Positions 29,303-38,801 of a DNA stretch of 64,000 nucleotides are shown piece after piece. Source of the DNA: Petrimonas sp. (GTDB taxonomy: Bacteria; Bacteroidota; Bacteroidia; Bacteroidales; Dysgonomonadaceae); NCBI GenBank assembly GCA_012839475.1, contig DUNG01000023.1, forward strand, positions 124,001-188,000, given 5' to 3'. The notes beneath the pieces are model-generated. The model was not told the DNA's origin. It worked only from the letters and a program-made list of their open reading frames with translations, and made no database searches. Both the position numbers and the translations under genes were made by a program. Every line of letters begins with the position of its first letter. The stretch's first letter is position 1.

Positions 29303-29980
29303 TTACCTGAACAGCCAAAGCAGCAGCACCACGATGACCAGCGATGGGAGCATATTCATGATTCGAAGCTTTTTTATGCCGAGAATGTTGATTCCCAAGC
29401 CAATCAGCATGATGCCGCCGGTGCTGGTCAGCCCAACGATAATGTCATCAGTGAAAAACGTGGCGGCGTACTTGGCGAGCAGGGTGAGGGTAGCTTGAAA
29501 GATAAAGAGGGGCAAGGCAGTGAAGATTACGCCCATGCCGAAAGCGGAGGCCAGTAGGATGGCGGAGAAGAAGTCCATCAGTGACTTGGTGAATAGCAGG
29601 TCAGGGTTCCCTTCGACCCCCTCCTGGATGGTGCCGAGGATCGTCATCGACCCCACGCAGAACAGGAGGAAGGCGGTTACCAAGCCCTCGGTGAACCGCT
29701 CACTGCCCACGCGAAACCGGGCTTTTAGTTTGTCGCCCATTCGTTCGGCTCCCTGCTCGAGGTTCCACCATTCACCCAACAGCGAGCCGATGGCCAGGCT
29801 CGCCACCACGATGAGTATGCGTTCCATCTTGACAGCCATGGATGCACCGATGGCCAAAGTGAACAGCCCAATCGCCTGGAAGTAGATGGTGGTCACCCGC
29901 TCAGGCATCCGCTTTTTCAGGAGCAGCCCGATGGTTCCGCCCCCAATCACCGCCACTGTATTTACTATGGTTCCAATCAT
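29303..29980 (-). CDS. DUF554 (YdfK-type) membrane protein
   Basis: About 225 aa from the ATG at 29980 (MIGTIVNTVAVIGGGTIGLLL); a start about 10 codons upstream is also open. Six to seven hydrophobic helices and the small loop motif KKRMPER typical of DUF554. Function unknown; suggested in some bacteria to be a small-molecule channel or transporter. On the minus strand a TA-CTT-TTG-like box lies about 20 nt upstream of 29980, favouring the shorter start. It converges on the TonB receptor gene (21 nt between stops). Confidence 0.8.
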   Translation of the reverse strand: MIGTIVNTVAVIGGGTIGLLLKKRMPERVTTIYFQAIGLFTLAIGASMAVKMERILIVVASLAIGSLLGEWWNLEQGAERMGDKLKARFRVGSERFTEGLVTAFLLFCVGSMTILGTIQEGVEGNPDLLFTKSLMDFFSAILLASAFGMGVIFTALPLFIFQATLTLLAKYAATFFTDDIIVGLTSTGGIMLIGLGINILGIKKLRIMNMLPSLVIVVLLLWLFR

Positions 29981-30043
29981 TCCTTGCAAATAAACGACAA
30001 AAGTACCCATTTTTTTTATCTTTTCGGTTTTTTATTCCTTGCA

Positions 30044-30074
30044 CTTGTGAAAAGGCTTTTTTTATCTATTTTTG
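30044..30074 (+). promoter_or_regulatory. Promoter of the Ntn-hydrolase gene
   Basis: CTTG at 30044-30047, 19 nt, then TATTTTTG at 30067-30074. Transcription would start near 30081, 45 nt before the ATG. Confidence 0.75.
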
Positions 30075-30125
30075 TTTTATGGGAGTGATTATGGGTATGA
30101 AACAGGCATATTTTAAAATAATCGT

Positions 30126-31370
30126 ATGAAGGCGACTTTATCTATAGGGTGGGCAATGATGTTGCTGGTGGTAGCACAGCTGATTTTGAACGTCTTTGAG
30201 GCACGGGCGTGTACTTCGGCCATCATCACCGGGAAAGCGACCGCCGACGGGAAACCTTTGATGTGGAAGCACCGGGACACGAACGAAGAGCAAAACCGGC
30301 TGGTATACAGTGATGCAGGTACTTATCCCTATATCGGATTGGTGAACAGCAACGACAGTTGCAACAACGAGGTATGGGCAGGGACGAACAGTGCCGGGTT
30401 TTGCATCATGAACACAGCTTCCTTTAATATTCGGGATAAGGGGGATGGGACAGCCGAGAGGGACCTCGAGGGTGTTGTTATGCGCGTGGCGTTGGAGCGT
30501 TGCGTCTCGTTGAGCGATTTCGAGCACTTCTTGGACACCCTGTCCCGGCCGATGAAGGTGGAGGCCAACTTCGCTGTAATCGATGCGTATGGCGGAGCGG
30601 CTTATTACGAGACGAACAACTTCGGTTACCTCAAGGCGGATGCGAACGACCCGATGCAAGCTCCTCACGGTTACCTGATCCGTACCAATTTCTCCTACTC
30701 GGGTTTCATGGATGAGGGATTGGGCTACATCCGCCACGAAACGGCGCAGTACCTTTTTTCCCGACAAAGAGATCACTCTACGTTCACACCCGAGTGGATC
30801 TTTGCTTCAGCTTCTCGCTCCTATTATCACTCGTTGTTGGGAACCGATTTAAAGGATTATGACTTTAGTGTCCCGGGAGCTACCGGCTACGCGGTTGAAC
30901 AGGATTACATCTCCCGCTTCAGTTCCTCCGCATCAGTGGTCTTCCAAGGGGTGAAAGAAGGGGAGCCGGCGGAACATACGACCATGTGGACAGCGTTGGG
31001 GTTTCCCCCATGCTCGGTGGCCGTGCCCACGTGGGTAAAGGGGGGTAATACCTTGCCCCCAATGCTGCTAAAAGGTGAGGATAGCGAGAACGCTCCACTG
31101 TGCGAGAGAGTGGTCGCCCTAAAACACCGGGTTTACCCGATAAAGAGGGGGAGCGGCCACCGTTACTTCAATTGGGTACTGCTGTACAACCCCGATAACA
31201 GCGGCATTATGCAGCGACTGGCCCCCGTGGAGGAGGAGTTGTTTGAACGGTCACGGAACGCTATGAAGCAATGGGGTGACGGGAGCTGGGATGAAACAGC
31301 CATCCAACGCTTTTACCTGGAGGTGGATCGGTTCGTGATGGATGCCTACAGAGAGCTGTTCGACCTGTAA
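30126..31370 (+). CDS. Exported N-terminal-nucleophile hydrolase (C45/C69/choloylglycine-hydrolase-like)
   Basis: 414 aa. Signal peptide with core MMLLVVAQLILNVF ending in ARA, directly followed by C29 (CTSAIITGKATADGKPLMWKHRDT). In Ntn hydrolases the catalytic Cys must become residue 1, and here signal peptidase cleavage would expose it. DSCNNEVWAGTNSAGFCIMNT and EANFAVIDAYGG match the acyltransferase/penicillin-V-acylase-like core. Probably hydrolyses an amide or peptide bond in the periplasm; substrate not known. The Cys context (EARAC) is not a lipobox, so a lipoprotein is unlikely. Confidence 0.75.
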   Translation: MKATLSIGWAMMLLVVAQLILNVFEARACTSAIITGKATADGKPLMWKHRDTNEEQNRLVYSDAGTYPYIGLVNSNDSCNNEVWAGTNSAGFCIMNTASFNIRDKGDGTAERDLEGVVMRVALERCVSLSDFEHFLDTLSRPMKVEANFAVIDAYGGAAYYETNNFGYLKADANDPMQAPHGYLIRTNFSYSGFMDEGLGYIRHETAQYLFSRQRDHSTFTPEWIFASASRSYYHSLLGTDLKDYDFSVPGATGYAVEQDYISRFSSSASVVFQGVKEGEPAEHTTMWTALGFPPCSVAVPTWVKGGNTLPPMLLKGEDSENAPLCERVVALKHRVYPIKRGSGHRYFNWVLLYNPDNSGIMQRLAPVEEELFERSRNAMKQWGDGSWDETAIQRFYLEVDRFVMDAYRELFDL

Positions 31371-31460
31371 CGAGGTTTTCCCCGTTGGCACGGCTACGGT
31401 TGGAGGTCGCCTACCTGTCGGGAACTGTTCGACCGTAACCCGACTTTTTACCCCGGGCTC

Positions 31461-31491
31461 TTGGAAAAAGCTGTTTTTTCATCTATTTTTG
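31461..31491 (+). promoter_or_regulatory. Promoter of the DUF4494 gene
   Basis: TTGG at 31461-31464, 19 nt, then TATTTTTG at 31484-31491. The leader is about 80 nt. Confidence 0.65.
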
Positions 31492-31579
31492 CCTTTCGTA
31501 TTGGGATACTACACCCCAATATAATTGTGTTACAAAACAAACAGAATGCACCCTGCGGTGTGGAAAAAAATCATACGAT

Positions 31580-32041
31580 ATGTACAATTGGTTTGAATGT
31601 AAAGTTAAGTACGATAAGTTGATGGAGACCGGCATGCAGAAGAGCGTGACGGAGCCCTATTTGGTCGATGCACTCTCGTTCACCGAAGCGGAGGCGAGGA
31701 TAATTGAAGAGATGAGGCCCTTTATCTCGGGTGAGTTTTCGGTTTCCGATATCAAGCGGGTGAAGTACACCGAGTCGTTCTTTAACGACAGCGGTGATCG
31801 TTATTACCGTGCTAAGCTCCACTTCATCACGCTCGACGAGAAGAGTGGCGCGGAGAAGAAGACCTCTGTCTACATGCTTGTGCAGGCATCAACCTTGAAG
31901 GAGGCGGTAGAGATCGTAGAGGCGGAAATGAAGAAAACGATGATCGATTACGCGATCGTCGCGGTAACGGAGACGGCCATTATCGACGTCTTCCCCTACG
32001 CGGAGAAAAAAACCATTGTCCACCAGCCAACCGGGGAATAG
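31580..32041 (+). CDS. DUF4494 domain protein
   Basis: 153 aa, recognised as the Bacteroidota-specific DUF4494 family from MYNWFECKVKYDK, VTEPYLVDALSFTEAEARI and the C-terminal ETAIIDVFPY. Small, soluble, no signal; function unknown. It precedes the PLP-binding protein and oxyR on the same strand, a common order in Bacteroidales in my recollection. Confidence 0.85.
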   Translation: MYNWFECKVKYDKLMETGMQKSVTEPYLVDALSFTEAEARIIEEMRPFISGEFSVSDIKRVKYTESFFNDSGDRYYRAKLHFITLDEKSGAEKKTSVYMLVQASTLKEAVEIVEAEMKKTMIDYAIVAVTETAIIDVFPYAEKKTIVHQPTGE

Positions 32042-32151
32042 GTGTGTGAAACCGACATGATTATCGTGAACATCGTATATACAGGGATTAAAAGATAAAA
32101 CAGTCGTATAGAAAAGGGAATAGGGAGCTAACGGGAATGAAAGGTGAGGAA

Positions 32152-32817
32152 ATGACTATAGCATCTCGGGTGAGCGCGTTGAGAAGCACCATCCCCGGCG
32201 GGGTGAAAGTGGTGGCGGTATCCAAGTTCCATCCCGTAGAGGATATCATGCAGGCATACGAGGCGGGACAGCAAATCTTTGGAGAGAGCCGGGCACAGGA
32301 GCTGTTGCCCAAGCAAGAGGAGCTGCCCGCGGATATCGAGTGGCATTTCGTTGGGCACTTGCAACGCAACAAGGTGAGGCAGATCGCTCCCTTTATATCG
32401 CTGATCCATAGCGTGAGCAGTGAGCGGTTGATGCGGGAGATCGACAAGCAGGCCGCGGTGAATAACCGGGTAATCCCCGGTCTACTGCAGATACATATCG
32501 CCGAAGAGGAGAGCAAGTCGGGTTTCCACCCGGACGAGTGTCGTAAGTTCCTCGCCGAGGGAAGGTGGCGCAACTACCCCAACGTGCAGTTGGCGGGGGT
32601 GATGGGGATGGCTACATTTACCGAGGATATGGAAAAGGTGCGGGCAGAGTTTCGACAGCTGAAATCGCTTTTCGATGAGTGGAAGGCGAACTACTTCCAA
32701 GATGACCCCGCCTTTAAAGAGCTCTCCATGGGGATGTCGGGCGACTACCGGATTGCGATCGAGGAGGGGAGCACGATGGTGCGGTTAGGAACCGTGCTGT
32801 TCGGGTCGAGGGGTTAA
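32152..32817 (+). CDS. YggS/PLPBP-family pyridoxal-phosphate homeostasis protein
   Basis: About 221 aa from the ATG at 32152, preceded by AGGTGAGGA; an in-frame ATG at 32137 adds five residues. Alanine-racemase-like single-domain barrel with the PLP lysine in VVAVSKFHPVEDI, the conserved FGESRAQEL, WHFVGHLQRNKV, and the C-terminal SMGMSGDYRIAIEEGSTMVR. Regulates free PLP and amino-acid balance in the cytoplasm; no enzymatic activity is established for the family. oxyR begins 23 nt downstream. Confidence 0.93.
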   Translation: MTIASRVSALRSTIPGGVKVVAVSKFHPVEDIMQAYEAGQQIFGESRAQELLPKQEELPADIEWHFVGHLQRNKVRQIAPFISLIHSVSSERLMREIDKQAAVNNRVIPGLLQIHIAEEESKSGFHPDECRKFLAEGRWRNYPNVQLAGVMGMATFTEDMEKVRAEFRQLKSLFDEWKANYFQDDPAFKELSMGMSGDYRIAIEEGSTMVRLGTVLFGSRG

Positions 32818-32840
32818 TCCATCAAGCTAAAAGGGATAAC

Positions 32841-33785
32841 ATGAATATTCAACAGTTGGAGTACATCATCGCTGTAGATAACTACCGCCACTTCTCTAAG
32901 GCGGCCGAGGCGTCGTTCGTGACTCAGCCCACGTTGAGCATGATGATCCAAAAACTGGAAGAGGAGCTGGACGTGAAGATATTCGACCGGTCGCAATTGC
33001 CGGTGCAGCCCACCGAGATTGGTCGACGTATCATCGATCAGGCACGGGTGGCAGTGGCGCAGGTCAACCGGATAACGGAGATCGTCCACGAGGAGAAGGG
33101 TATCGTGAAAGGGGTGTTCCGGTTGGGGATCATCCCCACGGTGGCACCCTACCTGTTGGCCAACCTCATGCAGGTTCACCGGGAGAGAAACCTCGATGTC
33201 CGGATCGTGATCTCCGAGCTGACTACCGACCAGATACTGAAGGCGCTCTCCAACGATACCCTAGATGGGGCTATCTTGGCCACGCCGCTTAAGGAACCTG
33301 GCATTAAGGAGCGCCCCCTATACTACGAGCGATTCTTCGCGTACGTCTCACCCATGGAGAGGAGCCTGTACGCCAAAACGGCCCTTGAAGAGCGTGACCT
33401 CTCTACCGTCAGGATGTGGTTGCTGGACGAGGTACACTGCTTCCGAACCCAGATACTGCACCTGTGCAACCAACGAGGACGTCGCGGAAAGAGCTCCTCT
33501 ATTTTCTCGTACGAGGCGGGCAGCATCAATACCCTTATTCATATCGTGGACCAAAACGATGGGATCACCGTGATTCCCGAAATGGCGCTAGCCAACCTGA
33601 GCGAGGCCCAAAAGAAAAACGTACGCCCCTTCAAGAATAGTACTCCCGTTCGAGAGATTAGCCTGATCACCCGAAAAGAGTACTTCCGGGAACGGCTGAT
33701 AAACATCATCGTGGACGAGGTGAAAGCGGCGGTACCCAAGTCGCTGCAAGATGTGGCCATGAAGAAATACGTCGTTCCCCTGTAG
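32841..33785 (+). CDS. oxyR: OxyR-type LysR-family peroxide regulator
   Basis: 314 aa. Winged helix-turn-helix about 1-60 (HFSKAAEASFVTQPTLSMMIQKLE) and an effector domain about 92-300. C200 and C209 (HCFRTQILHLC) match in spacing and context the redox cysteines C199 and C208 of E. coli OxyR, which form the peroxide-sensing disulfide. Expected to control oxidative-stress genes such as catalase, Dps and peroxiredoxin, as in Bacteroides. Probably co-transcribed with the upstream PLP-binding protein. Confidence 0.93.
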   Translation: MNIQQLEYIIAVDNYRHFSKAAEASFVTQPTLSMMIQKLEEELDVKIFDRSQLPVQPTEIGRRIIDQARVAVAQVNRITEIVHEEKGIVKGVFRLGIIPTVAPYLLANLMQVHRERNLDVRIVISELTTDQILKALSNDTLDGAILATPLKEPGIKERPLYYERFFAYVSPMERSLYAKTALEERDLSTVRMWLLDEVHCFRTQILHLCNQRGRRGKSSSIFSYEAGSINTLIHIVDQNDGITVIPEMALANLSEAQKKNVRPFKNSTPVREISLITRKEYFRERLINIIVDEVKAAVPKSLQDVAMKKYVVPL

Positions 33786-33797
33786 AGAGCTTTACAC

Positions 33798-34334
33798 ATG
33801 GATGTACAGGCGATTATCGATAAGTATTACATTAGGGGTACCAGGCTGTACGACATCTTTATGTCGCATGCGACCGATGTGACGAACAAGGCTTTGTCCA
33901 TCGTGCAGAATCACCCGGAACTGGCCGTCGATACATTGTTTATCGAGGAGGCGGCCATGCTGCATGACATCGGTATCTACTTGACCCGAGCACCCCATAT
34001 AGGTTGTAAAGGGAGCTACCCCTATATCTGCCACGGTTACCTGGGGCAAGAACTGCTCACCGCCGAAGGTTACCCCAAGCACGGCTTGGTATGCGAACGG
34101 CATACGGGAACCGGTCTTAGCCTTGAAAGCATCATCAAAAGGAAGTTACCGATACCTCACCGGGATATGCGGCCGCAAAGCTTGGAGGAGCAGATCATCT
34201 GTTTTGCCGACAAGTTTTATTCCAAATCGAGCCCAGGAAAGGAAAAACCGATCAAGAAGATCAGGCTGGGGCTTAAACGGCACGGGTGGCACCAGGTGAA
34301 GGTATTTGACAGGTGGTGTGAGCTGTTCCTTTGA
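33798..34334 (+). CDS. HD-domain phosphohydrolase
   Basis: 178 aa. HD-superfamily metal ligands are visible: H24 (FMSHATD), HD at about 56-57 (AAMLHDIGIYL), a His in CHGYLGQ, one in ERHTGTG, and D in CFADKFYSK. Small single-domain HD proteins of this type act on nucleotides or phosphate esters; substrate unknown. It lies 12 nt after oxyR, so probably in the same transcript, and is followed by a terminator. Confidence 0.8.
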   Translation: MDVQAIIDKYYIRGTRLYDIFMSHATDVTNKALSIVQNHPELAVDTLFIEEAAMLHDIGIYLTRAPHIGCKGSYPYICHGYLGQELLTAEGYPKHGLVCERHTGTGLSLESIIKRKLPIPHRDMRPQSLEEQIICFADKFYSKSSPGKEKPIKKIRLGLKRHGWHQVKVFDRWCELFL

Positions 34335-34364
34335 ATCAATTCGTTTCTAATAACAGGCCTCTTT

Positions 34365-34388
34365 CCGCCCATTTCGATGGGCGGTTTC
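34365..34388 (+). terminator. Terminator after the HD gene
   Basis: CCGCCCAT (34365-34372), TTCG loop, ATGGGCGG (34377-34384), then TTTCGTCTT. A stable stem with a tetraloop and a short T-rich tail. Confidence 0.8.
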
Positions 34389-34454
34389 GTCTTGTCGGTT
34401 TCTTTGGCAAACTTTTTGCTGTAAGTATCGATGGATAATTCTATTAACTAGCAT

Positions 34455-35153
34455 ATGAGTCAAAAGAAAAAAGATACGGTGAACCCCAAGGTGCGGGTTG
34501 AAGGAGTAGACAAAAAGTTAAGTAAAGAGCAGCCTGAAAACGTTAAGGATAAGGAAGTGGACATTTTGACAGGTGATCAGCCCAAGGCAGAACCCGAAAA
34601 GAAGGTAGCCAAAGGGGATGGTACGATACCCGTGGAAGGGCCGGACACCGGTCAAGAAACCCCGGACCAGAGTAAAGAAGAGGCAACCGCCCCTAGCGTT
34701 GAGAAGGAACTGGAGAACCTCCAGCAGAAGCATGAGGAGCTGAATGATAGCTACCTACGCCTGCACGCGGAGTACGATAATTTCAGGAAACGCACCTTGA
34801 AAGAGAAAGCCGAGTTGATAAAAAATGGTGGGGAGCGGGTGTTAATTGGCATCGTCTCCCTCGTGGATGATTTTGAACGTGCCCTGGAGTCCATGCAACG
34901 GGCAGAGGATAAGGAGGCCGTCTTGGAAGGCATCGAGTTGATCCACTCTAAATTTATTAATTTCTTGAAACAGCATGGGGTGAACGAGATTGAGGCGGTG
35001 GGACAACCGTTTGACGCGGATCGTTTCGAGGCGGTTACAACCACCCCGGTGGAGGACGAGGAGCAGAAGGGGAAGGTGGTAGACTGTATCCAAAAGGGGT
35101 ACGCGTTGAATGACAAGATCATCCGTTACCCGAAAGTAATCGTGGGGGAGTAA
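34455..35153 (+). CDS. grpE: GrpE nucleotide-exchange factor of DnaK
   Basis: 232 aa. Residues 1-75 are a long Lys/Glu/Pro/Gly-rich disordered tail, longer than in E. coli GrpE. A coiled coil spans about 76-140 ([25 protein letters not shown]) and the beta domain about 150-232 ([29 protein letters not shown]). Releases ADP from DnaK. One nt separates its stop from dnaJ, so the two are translationally linked. Confidence 0.97.
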   Translation: MSQKKKDTVNPKVRVEGVDKKLSKEQPENVKDKEVDILTGDQPKAEPEKKVAKGDGTIPVEGPDTGQETPDQSKEEATAPSVEKELENLQQKHEELNDSYLRLHAEYDNFRKRTLKEKAELIKNGGERVLIGIVSLVDDFERALESMQRAEDKEAVLEGIELIHSKFINFLKQHGVNEIEAVGQPFDADRFEAVTTTPVEDEEQKGKVVDCIQKGYALNDKIIRYPKVIVGE

Positions 35154-35154
35154 G

Positions 35155-36309
35155 ATGGCGACGAAAAGAGATTATTACGATGTGCTCGATGTGGCAAAGA
35201 GCGCCACGGCCGAGGAGATAAAAAAGGCCTACAGGCAAAAGGCCCTTCAATATCACCCCGATAAGAACCCGGGGAACAAAGAGGCCGAGGAGAAGTTCAA
35301 GGAGGCGGCCGAGGCGTACGAGGTGCTGAGCGATGAGAACAAGCGTGCACGGTACGACCAGTTTGGACACGCCGGCATGAGTGGATCTGCTTCCGGCGGG
35401 TTTAGTGGCGGCATGTCCATGGAGGATATTTTTTCTCAATTCGGCGATATATTTGGGGGGCATTTCGGTGGCTTTGGTGGGTTCGGCGGTTTTGGTGGTA
35501 CCCAGCGTGCCAGGAGGACGAACCGCGGCTCCGACCTTCGGGTAAAGGTGAAGTTGACGCTGAAAGAGATCCTGCACGGGGTTGAGAAAAAGATCAAGGT
35601 TAAGAAGTACGTCTCCTGCAGTTCCTGTAAAGGGAACGGATCAGAGGGTGGCGACTCCGTTTCTACTTGCCCCACCTGTAACGGGTCGGGCGTGGTGACA
35701 CGGGTGGCGAACACCATCCTTGGACAGATGCAAACCTCTTCCACTTGCCCCACTTGCAATGGCGATGGGAAAAGCATCACGAAGAAGTGTGCTCACTGCA
35801 ACGGTGAGGGTATCGTGCGCGACGAGGAGGTGATATCCATTCAAATACCGGCCGGCGTGGCCGAGGGGATGCAACTCTCCCTGTCGGGCAAAGGGAATGC
35901 TGCCCGAAGGGGTGGGGTAAATGGCGATTTGCTGGTTGTGGTGGAAGAGGAGGAGGATCCCGACTTGATTCGCGATGGCGATGATGTAATCTACAACCTA
36001 TTCTTGAGTTTTCCCACAGCCGCCTTGGGGGGTACCGTTGAAGTACCCACCATTGAAGGTGTAGCGAAGGTGAAGATCGAACCGGGCACCCAACCCGGTA
36101 AGGTGCTGCGCCTACGCAACAAGGGTCTCCCCCCCGTGAACGGTTATGGTCGAGGCGACCAGCTGATTCACGTGAACGTTTACGTCCCGGAGAACCTGAC
36201 CGACAAGGAGCGGGAGAGCTTGAAGCAGATGAAAGGCTCTACCAATTTTGCCCCGACGAAAACGGAACAAAAGCGGGCGTTCAACCGATTCAAACGGATG
36301 TTCGATTAA
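35155..36309 (+). CDS. dnaJ: Chaperone DnaJ (Hsp40, type I)
   Basis: 384 aa. J-domain 1-70 with HPD (YHPDKNPGN), Gly/Phe-rich linker about 78-118, four CxxCxGxG zinc repeats about 150-225 ([32 protein letters not shown]), and the C-terminal substrate-binding domains. Stimulates DnaK ATPase and delivers unfolded proteins. Operon partner of grpE; dnaK is not in this window. Confidence 0.98.
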   Translation: MATKRDYYDVLDVAKSATAEEIKKAYRQKALQYHPDKNPGNKEAEEKFKEAAEAYEVLSDENKRARYDQFGHAGMSGSASGGFSGGMSMEDIFSQFGDIFGGHFGGFGGFGGFGGTQRARRTNRGSDLRVKVKLTLKEILHGVEKKIKVKKYVSCSSCKGNGSEGGDSVSTCPTCNGSGVVTRVANTILGQMQTSSTCPTCNGDGKSITKKCAHCNGEGIVRDEEVISIQIPAGVAEGMQLSLSGKGNAARRGGVNGDLLVVVEEEEDPDLIRDGDDVIYNLFLSFPTAALGGTVEVPTIEGVAKVKIEPGTQPGKVLRLRNKGLPPVNGYGRGDQLIHVNVYVPENLTDKERESLKQMKGSTNFAPTKTEQKRAFNRFKRMFD

Positions 36310-36339
36310 GGAGAACGCCATTTGTGATGAACGTGTTGG

Positions 36340-37266
36340 TTACAACCTGTTACATCGCGAGAAAAAGTCAATCGCTTCTAGCTCGCGCTTGATCATTGCC
36401 TCCTCCTCGTTGTTGATGTTCTGGAAAGGTGTCCGGTTGGGACCCAGGTCCAGCCCCATAAGCTTCATGATCCGTTTGCCCGCCACGATGTTGCCCCGGT
36501 AGCGTGCGATCACGTTGATCACCTCCTGCGCGAAGTTCTGATGTTCCACCGCTTTTTCAACATCACCCTTGTTGTACTCGTTGATAACCCCAACCAGCGA
36601 TCTCCCTATATAACTGCCCGTGCCGCTGATACCGCCTTGTGCACCACCCATCACGAGGGCCGAAAGTATTGTTTCATCCTGCCCGTGTAGCATATCGTAC
36701 TTGCCGTTTTTATAGAGCATGCATTGGTTGTACTCGTATAGGCTCTCAAAGGTGTACTTGATACCCGCCAGGTTGGGTATCCGCCCATCGGCCGCCTTCA
36801 GGAAGGGCAGCATGGGGAGGTAAACGCCGTTGAGCGCGGGAATGTGGTAAAAGTAGAAGGGGAGGCGGGGTGCACCGCACGCGATCTCCTCGCAATACTT
36901 TACGAGCTCTTCTACACGTCCTACTTTAGGGAAGGGCGATGCCATTGCACCGGTGCCGAACGCACCAATCTCTTGGGCATGTTGGGCCATTTGAACGCTC
37001 TCTTTCACGCAGGTTGCTCCCACGTGCACGATTACCTTGAATCCCTCGGGAACGACCGACATCCATTTCTCAGCCAGTTTCAGCCGTTCCTCCACCGTCA
37101 GCAGGTACCCCTCTCCAGATGACCCGTTGATGAAGACACCAATCAAGCCGTTTTTTTGCAGCATGGCCGCGTAATCAGCGATGGGACCCAAGTCTATCTC
37201 CCCTTTGTGATTGAATGGGGTGAACGGGGCGACGATCAGTCCTTTGATTTTATCAAATTGTTTCAT
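36340..37266 (-). CDS. nanA: N-acetylneuraminate lyase
   Basis: 308 aa from the ATG at 37266 (MKQFDKIKGLIVAPFTPF); an upstream ATG at 37329 would add 21 residues with no family counterpart. DHDPS/NAL-family barrel: GSSGEGYLLT loop, YHIPALNG and the Schiff-base lysine in LAGIKYTFESL. Splits sialic acid into ManNAc and pyruvate in the cytoplasm. YHIPA and GIKYT favour the sialic-acid lyase branch over dihydrodipicolinate synthase, as does the operon with NanM, MFS transporter and AGE epimerase. Confidence 0.93.
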   Translation of the reverse strand: MKQFDKIKGLIVAPFTPFNHKGEIDLGPIADYAAMLQKNGLIGVFINGSSGEGYLLTVEERLKLAEKWMSVVPEGFKVIVHVGATCVKESVQMAQHAQEIGAFGTGAMASPFPKVGRVEELVKYCEEIACGAPRLPFYFYHIPALNGVYLPMLPFLKAADGRIPNLAGIKYTFESLYEYNQCMLYKNGKYDMLHGQDETILSALVMGGAQGGISGTGSYIGRSLVGVINEYNKGDVEKAVEHQNFAQEVINVIARYRGNIVAGKRIMKLMGLDLGPNRTPFQNINNEEEAMIKRELEAIDFFSRCNRL

Positions 37267-37367
37267 CTCTTTAAAGTATGTTTGTTTCGGCTTTCGGGTG
37301 CTGCCGTAGTCCTTTTGGCTTTTACGCAAGTGCTAGACAGGTACGAAAGCCGGGGTTAGCTTGTTAT

Positions 37368-38648
37368 TTAGTTTTCTTCCGTGGCTGTCTCCTTTTCCGG
37401 GTAGGTTAGCTCTGGCTTCGGCTTCACGAAGAGCAGCATCAGTAGCACGGCGGCCAGCACCACGATGGACAATTTACTGAAGTCGGCTCCCAGGTTACCT
37501 GCATCGGTGGAGCTTCCCAGCATCCGGGTGGAGACGTAGCCCGCGAATACCCCCATCATGTTCATGATACCGTAGGAGGTGGCCCGGTAACGTTGTGGAA
37601 TAATCTGGCAGAGGATTGGCATGTTGTTGGTGTCGAACATGCCGTAGCCGACACCAAAGAGTACCGCGGCGCCTATCAACCCGAGGTAGGTGTGACCAAA
37701 CCCAAGCAACACAAGCGACGGTATGGTGAGGCTGAGCCCGATCACGCTGGTGTAGATTCTCCCCTTGATGTGTTTCTGTACCCACCGGTCGGACAGTGGT
37801 CCGCCAATCAGTACCCCAATGAATGATGCAATTGCGATGGAGATGGTCGCCATCGGTCCCGCCTTCGCCATCTCGATGCCCAGGTTTTCAGCGAAGAGCG
37901 TGGGAAGCCAGTTTTTCGTGGCCCACCCCGGGAAGCTGGGTGCCATGAAGTAAAAGAGGAGGATCCAGAAGGATAAGGTGCCAAGGATTACCCCTAGAGA
38001 GCTTAACACGGATTCCTTTTTAGCAACCGCCTCTTGTAGTTTGGGCTGCAGCTTAGCGGTCTTGGTACCCGCGTGCCCCTCTTTGTCGTGAAGCACGAAG
38101 ATCAGCAGTATCGCGTATACGATACCGATAAGCCCAAAGCTGTGGAATACGGTCTGCCATGAGAAGCTCGCGGCGATGGTGGCTCCGAATCCACCAAGAG
38201 CTTGCCCGGTGTAGAGACCCGACATATGGATGCCGATGGCCAACGAGCGGGTTTTGGAGCTATGGAAGTCGGCGATCATGGCCAACGCGGTAGGCAGGTA
38301 AAGCGCTTCGCTCACCCCCATCAGCGCACGTAGCCAGTAGACCTGCTGGAAGGTTTGCGCGTAGCCTAGGGCGAAGGTGACGGCCGACCAGACGAATAGG
38401 CTACCCACGATGAGCCATTTTCGGTTTACCCTATCGGCAATCATGCCTGCGATGGGGCTCATTAGCCCGTAGATGAGGAGGAAGATGCCCATCACCCGGC
38501 CAAAGTTCTCGGCAATAGCCAGCTCTGTTATGTCCAGTTGCATCGCTGACTGCAAAGTCGAGAGCATCTGCCGGTCAAGGTAGTTAAGCAGGGCCACAAC
38601 CCAAAGCAACCCGACTACGATCCAGGGGTAATACTTACTATTTTGCAT
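37368..38648 (-). CDS. MFS transporter, probably sialic acid or N-acetyl-sugar uptake
   Basis: 426 aa with about 12 hydrophobic helices and the MFS loop MIADRVNRKWL after helix 2. WVVALLNYLDRQ at the N-terminus is typical of the anion:cation symporter (ACS) branch. In Bacteroides fragilis-type nan operons an MFS NanT occupies this position, so sialic-acid import across the inner membrane is the likely job (inference from context). It lies 101 nt ahead of nanA. Confidence 0.82.
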   Translation of the reverse strand: MQNSKYYPWIVVGLLWVVALLNYLDRQMLSTLQSAMQLDITELAIAENFGRVMGIFLLIYGLMSPIAGMIADRVNRKWLIVGSLFVWSAVTFALGYAQTFQQVYWLRALMGVSEALYLPTALAMIADFHSSKTRSLAIGIHMSGLYTGQALGGFGATIAASFSWQTVFHSFGLIGIVYAILLIFVLHDKEGHAGTKTAKLQPKLQEAVAKKESVLSSLGVILGTLSFWILLFYFMAPSFPGWATKNWLPTLFAENLGIEMAKAGPMATISIAIASFIGVLIGGPLSDRWVQKHIKGRIYTSVIGLSLTIPSLVLLGFGHTYLGLIGAAVLFGVGYGMFDTNNMPILCQIIPQRYRATSYGIMNMMGVFAGYVSTRMLGSSTDAGNLGADFSKLSIVVLAAVLLMLLFVKPKPELTYPEKETATEEN

Positions 38649-38801
38649 ACGATTGTTTCATTATATTTGACAATTATTCTCTTTACTGCTTTTGCCTTTC
38701 CTTCCTGTTTTGCTTTCAATACCAATCCATCCCCTTTCTTATCTTTTAACGAACCTCTATTAGCTCACCTCTCCATGTTTCTGGCGAGCGAACGCCCGGT
38801 T

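Noticed and set aside
30126-30215. Lipoprotein reading of the N-terminus ending in Cys29
   Set aside because: The residues before Cys (EARA) do not fit a lipobox, while CTSAIITGKAT fits an Ntn-hydrolase nucleophile.
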